Of a stretch of DNA of 64,000 nt, positions 1-7,945 are shown one piece after another. The translations under genes were made by a program, and so were the position numbers. A model generated the notes under the pieces. That model saw only the letters and a list, made by a program, of their open reading frames with translations, did no database searches and was not told where the DNA came from. Every line of letters begins with the position of its first letter. Position 1 is the stretch's first letter. Origin of the DNA: Rhodocyclales bacterium (GTDB lineage Bacteria; Pseudomonadota; Gammaproteobacteria; Burkholderiales; Rhodocyclaceae); contig JAQGMG010000025.1 of NCBI GenBank assembly GCA_028292485.1, positions 1 to 64,000 on the forward strand, read 5' to 3'.

Positions 1-102
1 GAAGGGCTTGATCTACGTCACAAGGTCAAGGCCTTCAGGGCGGAGAGAAGCTATCCTTCGCCTCGTGTAGCGGGAGCTATTCGCTACACTCCTTAAGATA
101 CA

Positions 103-173
103 AGGGCGGAGTGCCAACTCCGCCGTCGCCGCGTCATTCATTGCGTGAATCGGCGGAGTTGGCACTCCGCCCT
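103..173. repeat. Perfect 22-bp inverted repeat at left edge
   Basis: Two perfectly complementary 22-base arms (103-124 and 152-173, outer end AGGGCGGAGT) flank a 27-base loop. A second smaller hairpin (GTGTAGCG 65-72 / CGCTACAC 82-89) lies just to the left. The element sits immediately downstream of the minus-strand holin-like gene, so its RNA could fold into a strong stem at the end of that transcript. It belongs loosely with the GTAGG-ended palindromes elsewhere in the window (CCTACAC follows the right arm). No gene is seen in 1-185. Confidence 0.75.
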
Positions 174-185
174 ACACGAAGTGGC

Positions 186-560
186 TCAATTCCGCCCGAA
201 GCGCATGCGTACCTTGGACGAATCGCCAAGGGCCAGATCGACTAGCCAGCTCAGCAGGCTGTAGAGCAGCGCGCCCCAGAACGCGCCCCAGAAGCCCGCG
301 ATATGCACACCTGGCACAAGCCCGGAGGCTGCCCAGAACAACAGCCCGTTTATGACAAGTGCAAACAGGCCAAGACTCAGGATGGTCACCGGCAGGGTCA
401 GGATGATGAGGATCGGGCGCAGCAGGGCATTGAGCAGCGCGATGACGAGGGCCGCAAGCAGGGCGGGGATGAAGCCGGCCACGGTGATCGAGCTCAACAC
501 CGCCGGCAAGACCATCAGGGCCAGCGCATTGAGCGCCCAGCGTGCAAGTAGTTTCAGCAT
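186..560 (-). CDS. Phage holin family IV-type small membrane protein
   Basis: A 124-residue, almost entirely hydrophobic protein with four predicted membrane segments and a short basic C-terminus (KVRMRFGRN). The composition and the spacing of Pro/Gly in the first two helices (LRPILIILTLPVTIL) fit the phage-holin-like family IV of small chromosomal membrane proteins, which are widespread in bacteria and mostly of unknown function. The start is the ATG at 558-560: its A is also the last base of the hemH stop codon (TGATG), so translation is probably coupled to hemH. A longer frame exists upstream but would run antisense-like through hemH and carries no hydrophobic signature. No other phage gene is near, so the family name does not imply a prophage. 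Function unknown. Confidence 0.7.
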   Translation of the reverse strand: MLKLLARWALNALALMVLPAVLSSITVAGFIPALLAALVIALLNALLRPILIILTLPVTILSLGLFALVINGLLFWAASGLVPGVHIAGFWGAFWGALLYSLLSWLVDLALGDSSKVRMRFGRN

Positions 561-1657
561 CAGTTTGTTGCTCCAAGATTGATTGCTCGTGCAGCGCCTG
601 TTTTCAAGGCTGCTTCGGTTGGCACCGGCTGTGCCAGCCAGTCCTGCATGTGGCGACGGCATAGCGCTACGAGTGCGGTGATGAAATCGTGACGTTCGTT
701 GAGGCAAGGAATGTAGTTCAGCGACTTGCCGCCTTTCGAGACGAAAGCTGCACGACACTCCATGGCGATCTCTTCCAGCGTTTCAAGACAATCAGAAACG
801 AAGCCGGGGCATATTATGTCCACAGTTTTCACGCCGTCGCTTGCCATTTTCTCCAGCGTGGCCTGCGTATAGGGTTTGAGCCACTCCGCTTTGCCAAAAC
901 GCGACTGGAAAGTGACAAGGTATTGCTCCGGCTGCAGGCCCAGTTGCTCGGCAACGAGGCGCGCGGTCTTCTGGCATTCACAGAAGTACGGATCGCCCTT
1001 GTCCAGCGTGAAATGCGGTACGCCATGAAAACTCATCACGAGGCGTTCGGCGCGGCCACTAGCCTGCCAATGCGCCTGCACGCTGGCAGCCAATGAGCGT
1101 ATGTAGCCGGGGTCGTCGTGGAAGTTCCGCACCAGACGCAGCTCGGGCAGATTGCGCATGCGCCTGAAGCTTTCGGCGACCGCATCGAACGTGCTGGCTG
1201 TCGTGCTGGCGGCATATTGCGGATACAGCGGCAGCGCCAGAATACGGGTGCAACCGCGCTCCTTGAGGCGGCGCAAGGCTGCATCCACGCTGGGGCTGCC
1301 GTAACGCATGGCATATTCGACCAGGACATTCTTGTGGCCGGCCTCGACGAAATAGCCTTGTACGAGCTTGGCCTGCTTCTCCGTATGCACGCGCAGCGGT
1401 GAGCCCTCTGATGTCCAGATCCTGGCGTACTTCGCAGCAGAGGCCTTGGGGCGCGTATTGAGGATGATGCCGTTGAGAATCAGCCACCACAGCGCGCGTG
1501 GGATTTCCACCACGCGCGGGTCGGAGAGAAACTGCTTCAGATAGGGCTTGACGGCCTGCGCCGTGGGCGCAGCCGGCGTGCCGAGATTAACGAGCAGGAT
1601 GCCGATGGCTGGCGCTTTCTGGTGGTCGTGTTTGGGTTCGGGAAGGAAGCGAGGCAT
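560..1657 (-). CDS. hemH: Ferrochelatase
   Basis: Inserts ferrous iron into protoporphyrin IX, the last step of protoheme synthesis; cytoplasmic or membrane-associated. At 365 residues it has the usual bacterial length. Diagnostic sequence includes the N-terminal ILLVNLGTP (20-28), EYAMRYG (114-120), the catalytic-His block MSFHGVP (208-214, His211), and the C-terminal acidic block [15 protein letters not shown] (283-297), whose glutamates belong to the metal route. The ATG at 1657 gives a normal N-terminus. In many betaproteobacteria hemH lies beside hrcA and grpE/dnaK; here an unrelated secreted hydrolase gene separates it from hrcA and the chaperone genes are absent. The stop codon overlaps the start of the holin-like gene by one base. 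Confidence 0.95.
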   Translation of the reverse strand: MPRFLPEPKHDHQKAPAIGILLVNLGTPAAPTAQAVKPYLKQFLSDPRVVEIPRALWWLILNGIILNTRPKASAAKYARIWTSEGSPLRVHTEKQAKLVQGYFVEAGHKNVLVEYAMRYGSPSVDAALRRLKERGCTRILALPLYPQYAASTTASTFDAVAESFRRMRNLPELRLVRNFHDDPGYIRSLAASVQAHWQASGRAERLVMSFHGVPHFTLDKGDPYFCECQKTARLVAEQLGLQPEQYLVTFQSRFGKAEWLKPYTQATLEKMASDGVKTVDIICPGFVSDCLETLEEIAMECRAAFVSKGGKSLNYIPCLNERHDFITALVALCRRHMQDWLAQPVPTEAALKTGAARAINLGATN

Positions 1658-1709
1658 CGCGGTATGAGAATTCCTGTTATTTACCTGTCATTGTCGTGCA
1701 AGCTGTGTG

Positions 1710-1746
1710 TGGGGTGGGTTGTCGCTTCGCTCCGAACCCACCCTAC
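1710..1746. repeat. Family A palindrome (short copy)
   Basis: A short hairpin with arms GGGTGGGTT (1712-1720) and AACCCACCC (1735-1743), ending in CCTAC. It matches the outer ends of the longer GTAGG/CCTAC palindromes in this window. It lies between the hydrolase stop and the hemH start on the minus strand. Confidence 0.7.
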
Positions 1747-1750
1747 GCTG

Positions 1751-2533
1751 TTACTGTCCAAGCACCCATCCCGCAATCCTGTTCACCACCTGTGGCTCGA
1801 TGCCATTGAAGCCATGATAGGCAAACGCCTCGCAGGGGTCGCCCTGCGTGATGCCGCCCTCGAAGGTGACCAATTCCCGGCGCGAGGCATGGCCGAGCTT
1901 ACTCATCAAGCCCGGCAACTCGTTCGAGTCACAGACGCGACAGGCGTCTTGCTGGTGATGCACGACCAATGTCGGCACCGTGATTTTCTCCAGCGCCATG
2001 GCAGGCACCGACCGGCTCTTCGGGTCGTTGAGAATCGTCGAGGTGAGTACCAGTCCATCCGGGCCGTCAGACTTGTCCAGCGCCGCCGTCACGAATGCTA
2101 CCGACTGCGTGCCGCGGCTGGTGCCTACCAGCCAGATCGGCAGCTTCGTGCTCTGCCGCAGCGAAGCAATCACGGCCTTGATGTCAGTGACATGTTCCGG
2201 CGTTTGCCGATAGCCACTCAGGAATGGCTCGCTCTGACGATCAGAAGGCGCGTCGACCATGGCCACGACGAAGCCCTTGTCGGCCCATTGCTGACGCGTG
2301 CGGATCAGGAAATTGCCCTTGCCCATCCCCAGCTCGCCGGATGGGCTGAGTCGTAGCGCGCCGTTACCGCCTGTGAACATTACCAACACCGCTTTGGCAG
2401 ACTCTGGCGTGATGACCAGCACGCGCTGCGTGACACCGGGGCGCGTGGGTAAGTCGATTGTGCGTGTCGTATCGGCACTCATCGCAGACCAGCTTGCGAG
2501 CAAGAGCGTCAGCGTGGCGAATATCTTTTGCAT
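1751..2533 (-). CDS. Secreted alpha/beta hydrolase of unknown substrate
   Basis: A 260-residue protein with a clear Sec signal peptide (MQKIFATLTLLLASWSAMSA) and an alpha/beta-hydrolase fold: a nucleophile elbow GTSRGT, an early FTGGNG loop that could form the oxyanion hole, a likely acid in the VVHHQQD segment and a C-terminal YHGFNG histidine. Such proteins are generic periplasmic esterases or dienelactone-hydrolase-like enzymes; the substrate cannot be read from sequence. I start at the ATG (2531-2533) because it opens the signal peptide directly; the frame could extend 11 codons to a TTG at 2566, overlapping hrcA by 4 bases. It sits between hrcA and hemH, probably co-transcribed with both. 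Confidence 0.75.
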   Translation of the reverse strand: MQKIFATLTLLLASWSAMSADTTRTIDLPTRPGVTQRVLVITPESAKAVLVMFTGGNGALRLSPSGELGMGKGNFLIRTRQQWADKGFVVAMVDAPSDRQSEPFLSGYRQTPEHVTDIKAVIASLRQSTKLPIWLVGTSRGTQSVAFVTAALDKSDGPDGLVLTSTILNDPKSRSVPAMALEKITVPTLVVHHQQDACRVCDSNELPGLMSKLGHASRRELVTFEGGITQGDPCEAFAYHGFNGIEPQVVNRIAGWVLGQ

Positions 2534-2562
2534 GACAGGCCCGAGGATAAAGGTTCTGGGAA

Positions 2563-3591
2563 TCAAGCGTTGTTAGACAAGGCACCACTCAACAGCTTGG
2601 CCGTGATATCCACGATTGGTATGACGCGATCATACGCCATACGCGTCGGGCCGATCACACCGACAGTTCCGACGATCTTGCCATCGACTTCGTAAGGTGC
2701 GGTGATGACGCTGCATTCGTCCAGCGAGTTGATGCCCGATTCGCCACCGATGAAGATCTGCACGCCTTCGGCGCGATGTGACAGGTCGAGCAACTGCACA
2801 AGCCCTGATTTCTGCTCAAACAACCTGAACAACTCGCGCATGCGGCCCATGTTCGATGACAGATCGTTTACTTCGAGCAGCTTGCGCTCGCCGGAAAGCA
2901 CATATGCTCCCGTGTTTTCTTCCAGTGTTTCGCTGCCGGCGTTGATGGTGGCCGTCATCAGCTCGACCATGTCGGTGCGCAGTTGCACCAGGTCTTCGCG
3001 CAGATGGCCAAGCATGTCGCTGAAACCGAGGCCAGCGCAGTGGTGGTTGAGGTAGTTGGCGGCGGTGACGAGTTCGGAAGGCGAGTAAGGCCGTTGTGTG
3101 TGAACGATGCGGTTCTGCACGTCGCCCGACAAGGTGACGATGATGAGCAGCACGCGTGTTTCGGAGAGGCTGACGAACTCGATCTGGCGGACCTTGTCGG
3201 CCTCCTTGCGCGGCGCCACGACGACGCCGGCAAACTGGGTCAGTTCAGAGAGCAACTGCGAGGCGGCGGCGATGACGCGTTTGGGTTCGTTGGGCGCAAA
3301 GTGGGTCTTGATCTCGCGCACCTCGTCCTGCTCCAGCGGTTTGACCGTGAGCAGCGTATCGACGAACAGGCGGTAGCCCAGCGGTGTCGGCACGCGTCCT
3401 GCTGAAGTGTGGGGGCTGGTGATCAGACCAAGCTCTTCGAGGTCGGCCATGACATTGCGGATCGTTGCGGGCGACAGTTCAAGCCCGGACTGACGAGACA
3501 ACGCCCGCGAGCCGACCGGTTGGCCTTCACTGATGTAGCGCTCCACGAGAGTCTTCATCAGGATACGGGCGCGCTGGTCAAGCTGGGTCAT
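2563..3591 (-). CDS. hrcA: Heat-inducible transcription repressor HrcA
   Basis: A 342-residue repressor that binds CIRCE operators upstream of groE/dnaK operons and is kept active by GroEL. The N-terminal winged helix is obvious: [18 protein letters not shown] and the recognition segment [16 protein letters not shown], then the HTSAGRVPT turn. The rest is the GAF-like and dimerisation domain with VGVIGPTRM near the C-terminus. The length is normal. I looked for a CIRCE site (TTAGCACTC-N9-GAGTGCTAA) in the 150 bases upstream and did not see one, so autoregulation is not supported here. It is divergent from nadK. Confidence 0.95.
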   Translation of the reverse strand: MTQLDQRARILMKTLVERYISEGQPVGSRALSRQSGLELSPATIRNVMADLEELGLITSPHTSAGRVPTPLGYRLFVDTLLTVKPLEQDEVREIKTHFAPNEPKRVIAAASQLLSELTQFAGVVVAPRKEADKVRQIEFVSLSETRVLLIIVTLSGDVQNRIVHTQRPYSPSELVTAANYLNHHCAGLGFSDMLGHLREDLVQLRTDMVELMTATINAGSETLEENTGAYVLSGERKLLEVNDLSSNMGRMRELFRLFEQKSGLVQLLDLSHRAEGVQIFIGGESGINSLDECSVITAPYEVDGKIVGTVGVIGPTRMAYDRVIPIVDITAKLLSGALSNNA

Positions 3592-3738
3592 CTGGGGTGT
3601 CCGGGTGGTCTTGCGGGAATCTTGTTTGAGTTTCTCTGACCGGGGCGGGGCCCTTGGTCGTGTGCCGGTATCTCAGGATTGTTTCATTATCAACCCTTTG
3701 AGGGTAGACAGCGACGCCCCTTGTGGTTAAATCCCGAC

Positions 3739-4635
3739 ATGGAAAATGAGCTGGTCAATGAATTCAGGACGGTGGCGCTGGTTGGCAAGTACCAGAGTGC
3801 CGAGGTTGCCGAGGCGCTGGGGCGTCTCTCTGCCTATCTGCAGACACGCGGCCTTACTGTGCTCGTCGATGAGGACACGGCGCGCGTCGTGGGCGGCGTC
3901 GGCGGCGCACGCGCTGTGACTTTCGAGCAGATCGGCGAGCGCGCCGATCTTGCCGTGGTGGTGGGCGGCGACGGCACCATGCTGACGACGGCGCGGCGTC
4001 TGGCCAGCTACACCGTACCGCTGCTGGGTATCAATCAGGGGCGCCTGGGCTTCCTGACGGACGTGAGCCGGGACGACATGCTGGTTCGCGTCGGCGAGAT
4101 TCTCGACGGCAAGTATCTGCGCGAACGCCGCGTACTGCTCGAGGCTGAAGTCGTGCGCGACGGCAAGACGGTGTTCAGCTCGGTGGCGCTCAATGACGTG
4201 GTGGTGAGTCGTGGCGAAATCGGTCGCATGATCGAATTCGAACTCATCGTCGATGGCGAATACATCTATTCGCAGCGCTCCGACGGCATCATTGTCGCCA
4301 CACCGACCGGTTCTACCGCCTATGCGTTGTCTGCCAACGGACCAATCCTTCACCCGCGCCTGGCCGGCATGGTGCTGGTGCCGCTATCACCGCACGGTCT
4401 GACTTACCGGCCGATTGCCTTGTCGCACGACAGCACGGTCGATGTCATGATCGTTGCGCCGCATGACGCGCGAATTCACTTCGATGGACAGACTTTGTTT
4501 GATGCGCACGGCGGCGACTGTGTGCGCGTGCGCCGTTCCTTCCAGGCAGTGACACTGCTGCACCCGCCGGGCTACAGCTATTTCGCTGTGCTGCGTGAAA
4601 AGCTGCACTGGAGCGCGACGCCGCGCTTGTCCTGA
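3739..4635 (+). CDS. nadK: NAD kinase
   Basis: Phosphorylates NAD to NADP in the cytosol. The 298-residue protein shows the family motifs in order: VVVGGDGTML (about 73-82), GINQGRLGFLTD (97-108), LNDVVVSRG (151-159) and TPTGSTAYALSANGPI (188-203). The ATG at 3739 (MENELVNEF) is chosen over an in-frame upstream ATG at 3679 because family members begin just before the RTVALVGK strand, and the additional 20 codons are not conserved-looking. It is divergent from hrcA and followed by a family A repeat and then recN, a common betaproteobacterial order. Confidence 0.95.
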   Translation: MENELVNEFRTVALVGKYQSAEVAEALGRLSAYLQTRGLTVLVDEDTARVVGGVGGARAVTFEQIGERADLAVVVGGDGTMLTTARRLASYTVPLLGINQGRLGFLTDVSRDDMLVRVGEILDGKYLRERRVLLEAEVVRDGKTVFSSVALNDVVVSRGEIGRMIEFELIVDGEYIYSQRSDGIIVATPTGSTAYALSANGPILHPRLAGMVLVPLSPHGLTYRPIALSHDSTVDVMIVAPHDARIHFDGQTLFDAHGGDCVRVRRSFQAVTLLHPPGYSYFAVLREKLHWSATPRLS

Positions 4636-4644
4636 TTGATTTAT

Positions 4645-4746
4645 GTAGGTTGGGGTGAGCGAAAGCGATGCCCAACATCGGTGTGGATCGTACCGTGCTG
4701 GATTAACGTTTCGCGTTGGGCATCGCATTCGCTCACCCCAACCTAC
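4645..4746. repeat. Family A palindromic element, full-length copy
   Basis: A 102-bp element with 32-base arms (4645-4676 and 4715-4746) that differ at one position; outer ends GTAGGTTGGGGTGAGCG and its complement. The internal segment (4677-4714) is shared, in inverted orientation, with the copy at 12391-12495, including ATCGGT and GTGCTGGATT near the same place. A conserved loop as well as conserved arms points to a discrete mobile or propagating element rather than two independent hairpins. It lies between nadK and recN. Confidence 0.85.
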
Positions 4747-4788
4747 CTCAGGCTAGAATAAGCGCCTGCCTCGATACCGCCGACACCC

Positions 4789-6444
4789 ATGCTGCGCCGT
4801 CTCCTCATTTCCGATTTCGTTCTGGTTGACCGTCTCGAGCTTGATTTCCGTACCGGCTTCGGTGCGCTGACAGGTGAGACCGGCGCGGGCAAATCCATTT
4901 TGCTCGATGCCTTGTCGCTGCTGCTTGGTGAGCGGGCCGATGCCAATGTCGTGCGCATTGGCTGCGACAAAGCCGATCTGGCCGCCGAGTTTGATCTCGC
5001 CGAAGATTCGCCTGCTCGTCCCTGGTTGGTAAGTCAGGATCTGGAAGCCAGTGAAGACGTGTTGCTGATACGCCGCGTCGTCGACAGCGGTGGCCGTTCG
5101 CGTGCTTATATCAATGGCATGCCGGCCACGGCGACGCAGTTGCGCGAGCTGGGTGAATTCCTGGCGGACATCCATGGGCAGCACGCACATCAGGCGCTGC
5201 TACGCCCCGATGCGCAACGCACGCTGCTAGACGAACATGCAGGCCTTACGTCACTGGCGAAGGAAGTCGGCAAGCTGTGGCGTGATCTCGCCGCCGCCCG
5301 CCGCGCACGCGAAGAAGCACAGCAGCAGCAAGCCGGCCTGGCACGCGAGCAGGAAATGCTCGCCTTCCAGGTGCAGGAACTGGAAGGGCTCAATTTCGGC
5401 GTTGGCGAATGGGAACCGCTCAACCAGGAGCACGCGCGCCTGACGCATGCTGCCAGCCTTCTCGAAGGCGTTGGTACGGCGCTCGAAGCTGTCAGCGAAA
5501 GCGATCAGCCGCTGACGACGCAGACCGAACGGCTCGCCACGAAACTATTCGAGCTTGCTGAATTCGATGCAAGCCTCAAGGACATTGCAGAGCTGCTGAG
5601 CGAAGCAGCTATCCGCCTTGACGAAGCGGGCCATGCTCTCAAGCGATACCAGGAGCGTGTGGATCTCGACCCGGAGCGACTATCGCAACTCGATCAGCGC
5701 ATTGCCGATGTCATGCTGGTGGCGCGCAAGTACCGCGTGCAACCGGACGATCTGCCCGCTCTTCTGCTGGAGAGTCGTACGCGTCTCGACAGCCTTACCG
5801 CGCTGGGCGATCCGGCTTTGCTTGCCGAACGCGAACGTGTCGCTGAAGCGGCCTTCCGCAAAGCCGCGACGCAGCTTTCGGACAAGCGCACGACTGCCGC
5901 AAAGCAACTCGGCAGCGCGGTGACCGATGCTATGCAGGAGCTTGCCATGGCCGGTGGCCGCTTCGACATTGCATTGCATCCCGAGCCGGAAGGCAACGCG
6001 CACGGCCTTGAAAAAGTCGAGTTCCAGGTTGCAGCAAATCCCAGCCAGCCGTTGCGCCCGCTTGCCAAGGTTGCATCAGGCGGCGAGCTGTCGCGCATCG
6101 GTTTGTCGATCCAAGTTATCGCCAGCGCGTCGCAGGCCGTGCCCACGCTGATTTTCGACGAAGTGGATGTTGGTATTGGCGGTGGTGTTGCCGAGATTGT
6201 CGGCCGTCGTCTGCGCCAACTCGGCAGCAATCGGCAAGTGCTGTGCGTGACCCACTTGCCGCAGGTCGCTGCACAGGCGAACTGGCAGTGGAAGGTGGTC
6301 AAGGAGAGCAAGGACGGTGTGACCTTGTCGCGTCTTGTCGATCTTGATCAGGGTGGGCGTGTTGAAGAGATTGCCCGCATGCTGGGTGGTGTGAACATCA
6401 CTGAGACAACGCGCAGCCACGCAGCGGAACTGCTCGGCTCGTAG
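4789..6444 (+). CDS. recN: DNA repair ATPase RecN
   Basis: SMC-like ATPase that acts early in double-strand-break repair with RecA. The 551-residue protein has the Walker A GETGAGKS (29-36), a long central coiled coil (about 150-370, rich in A/E/R/Q), the ABC signature SGGELSR and Walker B LIFDEVDVGIGGG close to the C-terminus, then the D-loop/H-loop region VLCVTHLPQVAA. Length and order are typical. The ATG at 4789 follows the end of a family A repeat by about 40 bases, so the promoter must lie in or near the repeat. The stop is TAG within TCGTAGGTAG, possibly a decayed repeat terminus. Confidence 0.95.
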   Translation: MLRRLLISDFVLVDRLELDFRTGFGALTGETGAGKSILLDALSLLLGERADANVVRIGCDKADLAAEFDLAEDSPARPWLVSQDLEASEDVLLIRRVVDSGGRSRAYINGMPATATQLRELGEFLADIHGQHAHQALLRPDAQRTLLDEHAGLTSLAKEVGKLWRDLAAARRAREEAQQQQAGLAREQEMLAFQVQELEGLNFGVGEWEPLNQEHARLTHAASLLEGVGTALEAVSESDQPLTTQTERLATKLFELAEFDASLKDIAELLSEAAIRLDEAGHALKRYQERVDLDPERLSQLDQRIADVMLVARKYRVQPDDLPALLLESRTRLDSLTALGDPALLAERERVAEAAFRKAATQLSDKRTTAAKQLGSAVTDAMQELAMAGGRFDIALHPEPEGNAHGLEKVEFQVAANPSQPLRPLAKVASGGELSRIGLSIQVIASASQAVPTLIFDEVDVGIGGGVAEIVGRRLRQLGSNRQVLCVTHLPQVAAQANWQWKVVKESKDGVTLSRLVDLDQGGRVEEIARMLGGVNITETTRSHAAELLGS

Positions 6445-6458
6445 GTAGCCATGACTTC

Positions 6459-6535
6459 GTCATTCCCGCGAAAGCGGGAATCCAATTTTCCGTGAATCGT
6501 GCCATTGAGTGGATTCCCGCTTTCGCGGGAATGAC
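6459..6535. repeat. Family B (dRS3-like) inverted pair
   Basis: Two copies of a 20-base palindrome (core ATTCCCGCGAAAGCGGGAAT), in inverted orientation, bounded by GTCATT and AATGAC and separated by about 30 bases. The core fits the ATTCCC-N8-GGGAAT pattern of Neisseria dRS3. It lies between the convergent recN and metallophosphoesterase genes and may serve as a bidirectional terminator. Confidence 0.85.
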
Positions 6536-6543
6536 GGCGTAAT

Positions 6544-7725
6544 TCATGTTGCCGCAACCAGTCTCAACCGCGTAATTTCAGCCGGCGCGCCGAATCGTTT
6601 CGGTGGTCCCCAATATCCCGTGCCGCGACTCGTGTAGATCCATAGTTTCTCAAGGCGATCCAGCCCTGCGGTATACGGCTGTTGCAGGCGCACGAACAGG
6701 TTCCACGGCCAGAATTGGCCACCATGCGTATGTCCTGACAGTTGCAGATCGAAGCCCGCGTCTGAAGCCGCCTGGGCAGATCGAGGCTGGTGCGCCAGCA
6801 ATATCCTGGGGATGCCTGAAGGGCTACCCGCCAGGGCACGCGCCGGATCGCTCCGTTGTGCCGGATCGAATTGATACGCGGTGTAGTCCGTCACACCGGC
6901 CACCACCAGCGCAGCTTCGCCGTGTTGCAGCACCTCGTGCTCATTCATCAGGGCATGCAGGCCGATGCGTCGATATTCCGCCACCCACTGTGGCGCGCCA
7001 GAGTAGTACTCATGGTTGCCGGTGACGACATAGGCGCCGTGCCGTGCTGTCAGTTTTCCAAGTGGCGCAATATCTGCGGCAAGCTCTTCGACGCTGCCAT
7101 CGACGAGGTCGCCGGTCAGGGCGATCAGGTCGGCACCGAGCGCGTTGACGCGCCTGACGATGGCTTCAACTTTCGCTGCCTTGATGGTCGGGCCGATATG
7201 CAGATCGCTGATCTGCACAATCGTGAAACCGGCCAGCGCGGCTGGCAGATCGCGCAAGGGAATGTCGACATCGACGACACGTGGCAGGCGTCGCGCGTTA
7301 ATGAAGCCGACGAGGGTGACGAGCAGCGCCAGCAGTGGCACCGCAGCGGCGCTCAGGTGGCTGAAGCGTGCTGAGGCGGCAAAGGCCAATAGAAGAACGT
7401 CGCGCGCCAGCGTCAAGACCAGCATCGATGAAAACAGGCCCATGCACAGGAAGCCTGCCCAGGCCAGGCGGTCTGTCACCGCTTGGCGCCATGCGAAAAA
7501 ACGGCTGAGGGTACCGAGTGGAATCAGCGATGCGGACAAGGCCAGCAAGGCAATGCCGATGCTCAGGCCTGCGGTGCTGACGGGCAAGGCAGGCAGTAGC
7601 CGCCAGCCGATATAGGCGTGCAGGATTGCAAGGATCAGGATGATGGTGGACAGCACCCGAACCGCCCTGCCTCGCGGTCGTGCCGGGGATTCCTCGTTTG
7701 TCTGCACTTCCGCTTGCTGCGACAT
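6544..7725 (-). CDS. Membrane-anchored metallophosphoesterase (YaeI-like)
   Basis: A 393-residue protein with about four N-terminal membrane segments (residues 23-142) followed by a calcineurin-like phosphoesterase domain. Metal ligands are visible in the standard order: ISDLHIG (172-178), TGDLVDG (204-210), TGNHEYY (235-241) and SGHTHGGQFWPW near the C-terminus. The architecture matches the YaeI/YkuE group; some members hydrolyse UDP-diacylglucosamine or other phosphodiesters, but the substrate here is not known. It is convergent with recN and divergent from hrpA. The start is the ATG at 7725. Confidence 0.85.
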   Translation of the reverse strand: MSQQAEVQTNEESPARPRGRAVRVLSTIILILAILHAYIGWRLLPALPVSTAGLSIGIALLALSASLIPLGTLSRFFAWRQAVTDRLAWAGFLCMGLFSSMLVLTLARDVLLLAFAASARFSHLSAAAVPLLALLVTLVGFINARRLPRVVDVDIPLRDLPAALAGFTIVQISDLHIGPTIKAAKVEAIVRRVNALGADLIALTGDLVDGSVEELAADIAPLGKLTARHGAYVVTGNHEYYSGAPQWVAEYRRIGLHALMNEHEVLQHGEAALVVAGVTDYTAYQFDPAQRSDPARALAGSPSGIPRILLAHQPRSAQAASDAGFDLQLSGHTHGGQFWPWNLFVRLQQPYTAGLDRLEKLWIYTSRGTGYWGPPKRFGAPAEITRLRLVAAT

Positions 7726-7945
7726 GACTCTCCGTTTCGTGAAGCATGAGTGTTGCAGTTTGCATCAATGGTGGTTTTTTCAAGCCGACGCCTACGTAAA
7801 GATGAGGTAAAGAAATGTGGTGATCTCATGGACGAGCGGGGCAGTTTTCGAGGCGAAAAGCGAGGTGGTGAAGGAAAAAAAGGAAAAAATAGCGGCCGGA
7901 AGATAGAGAAAGAGGAGTGCGACTTGTCACGTAAAATGGCGCGCT

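Noticed and set aside
186-560. Prophage remnant suggested by the holin family name
   Set aside because: No integrase, tail, capsid or lysis partner is nearby; the gene is coupled to hemH and the family is common on chromosomes.
3592-3738. CIRCE operator upstream of hrcA
   Set aside because: No TTAGCACTC-N9-GAGTGCTAA-like inverted repeat is present in the divergent hrcA/nadK region.
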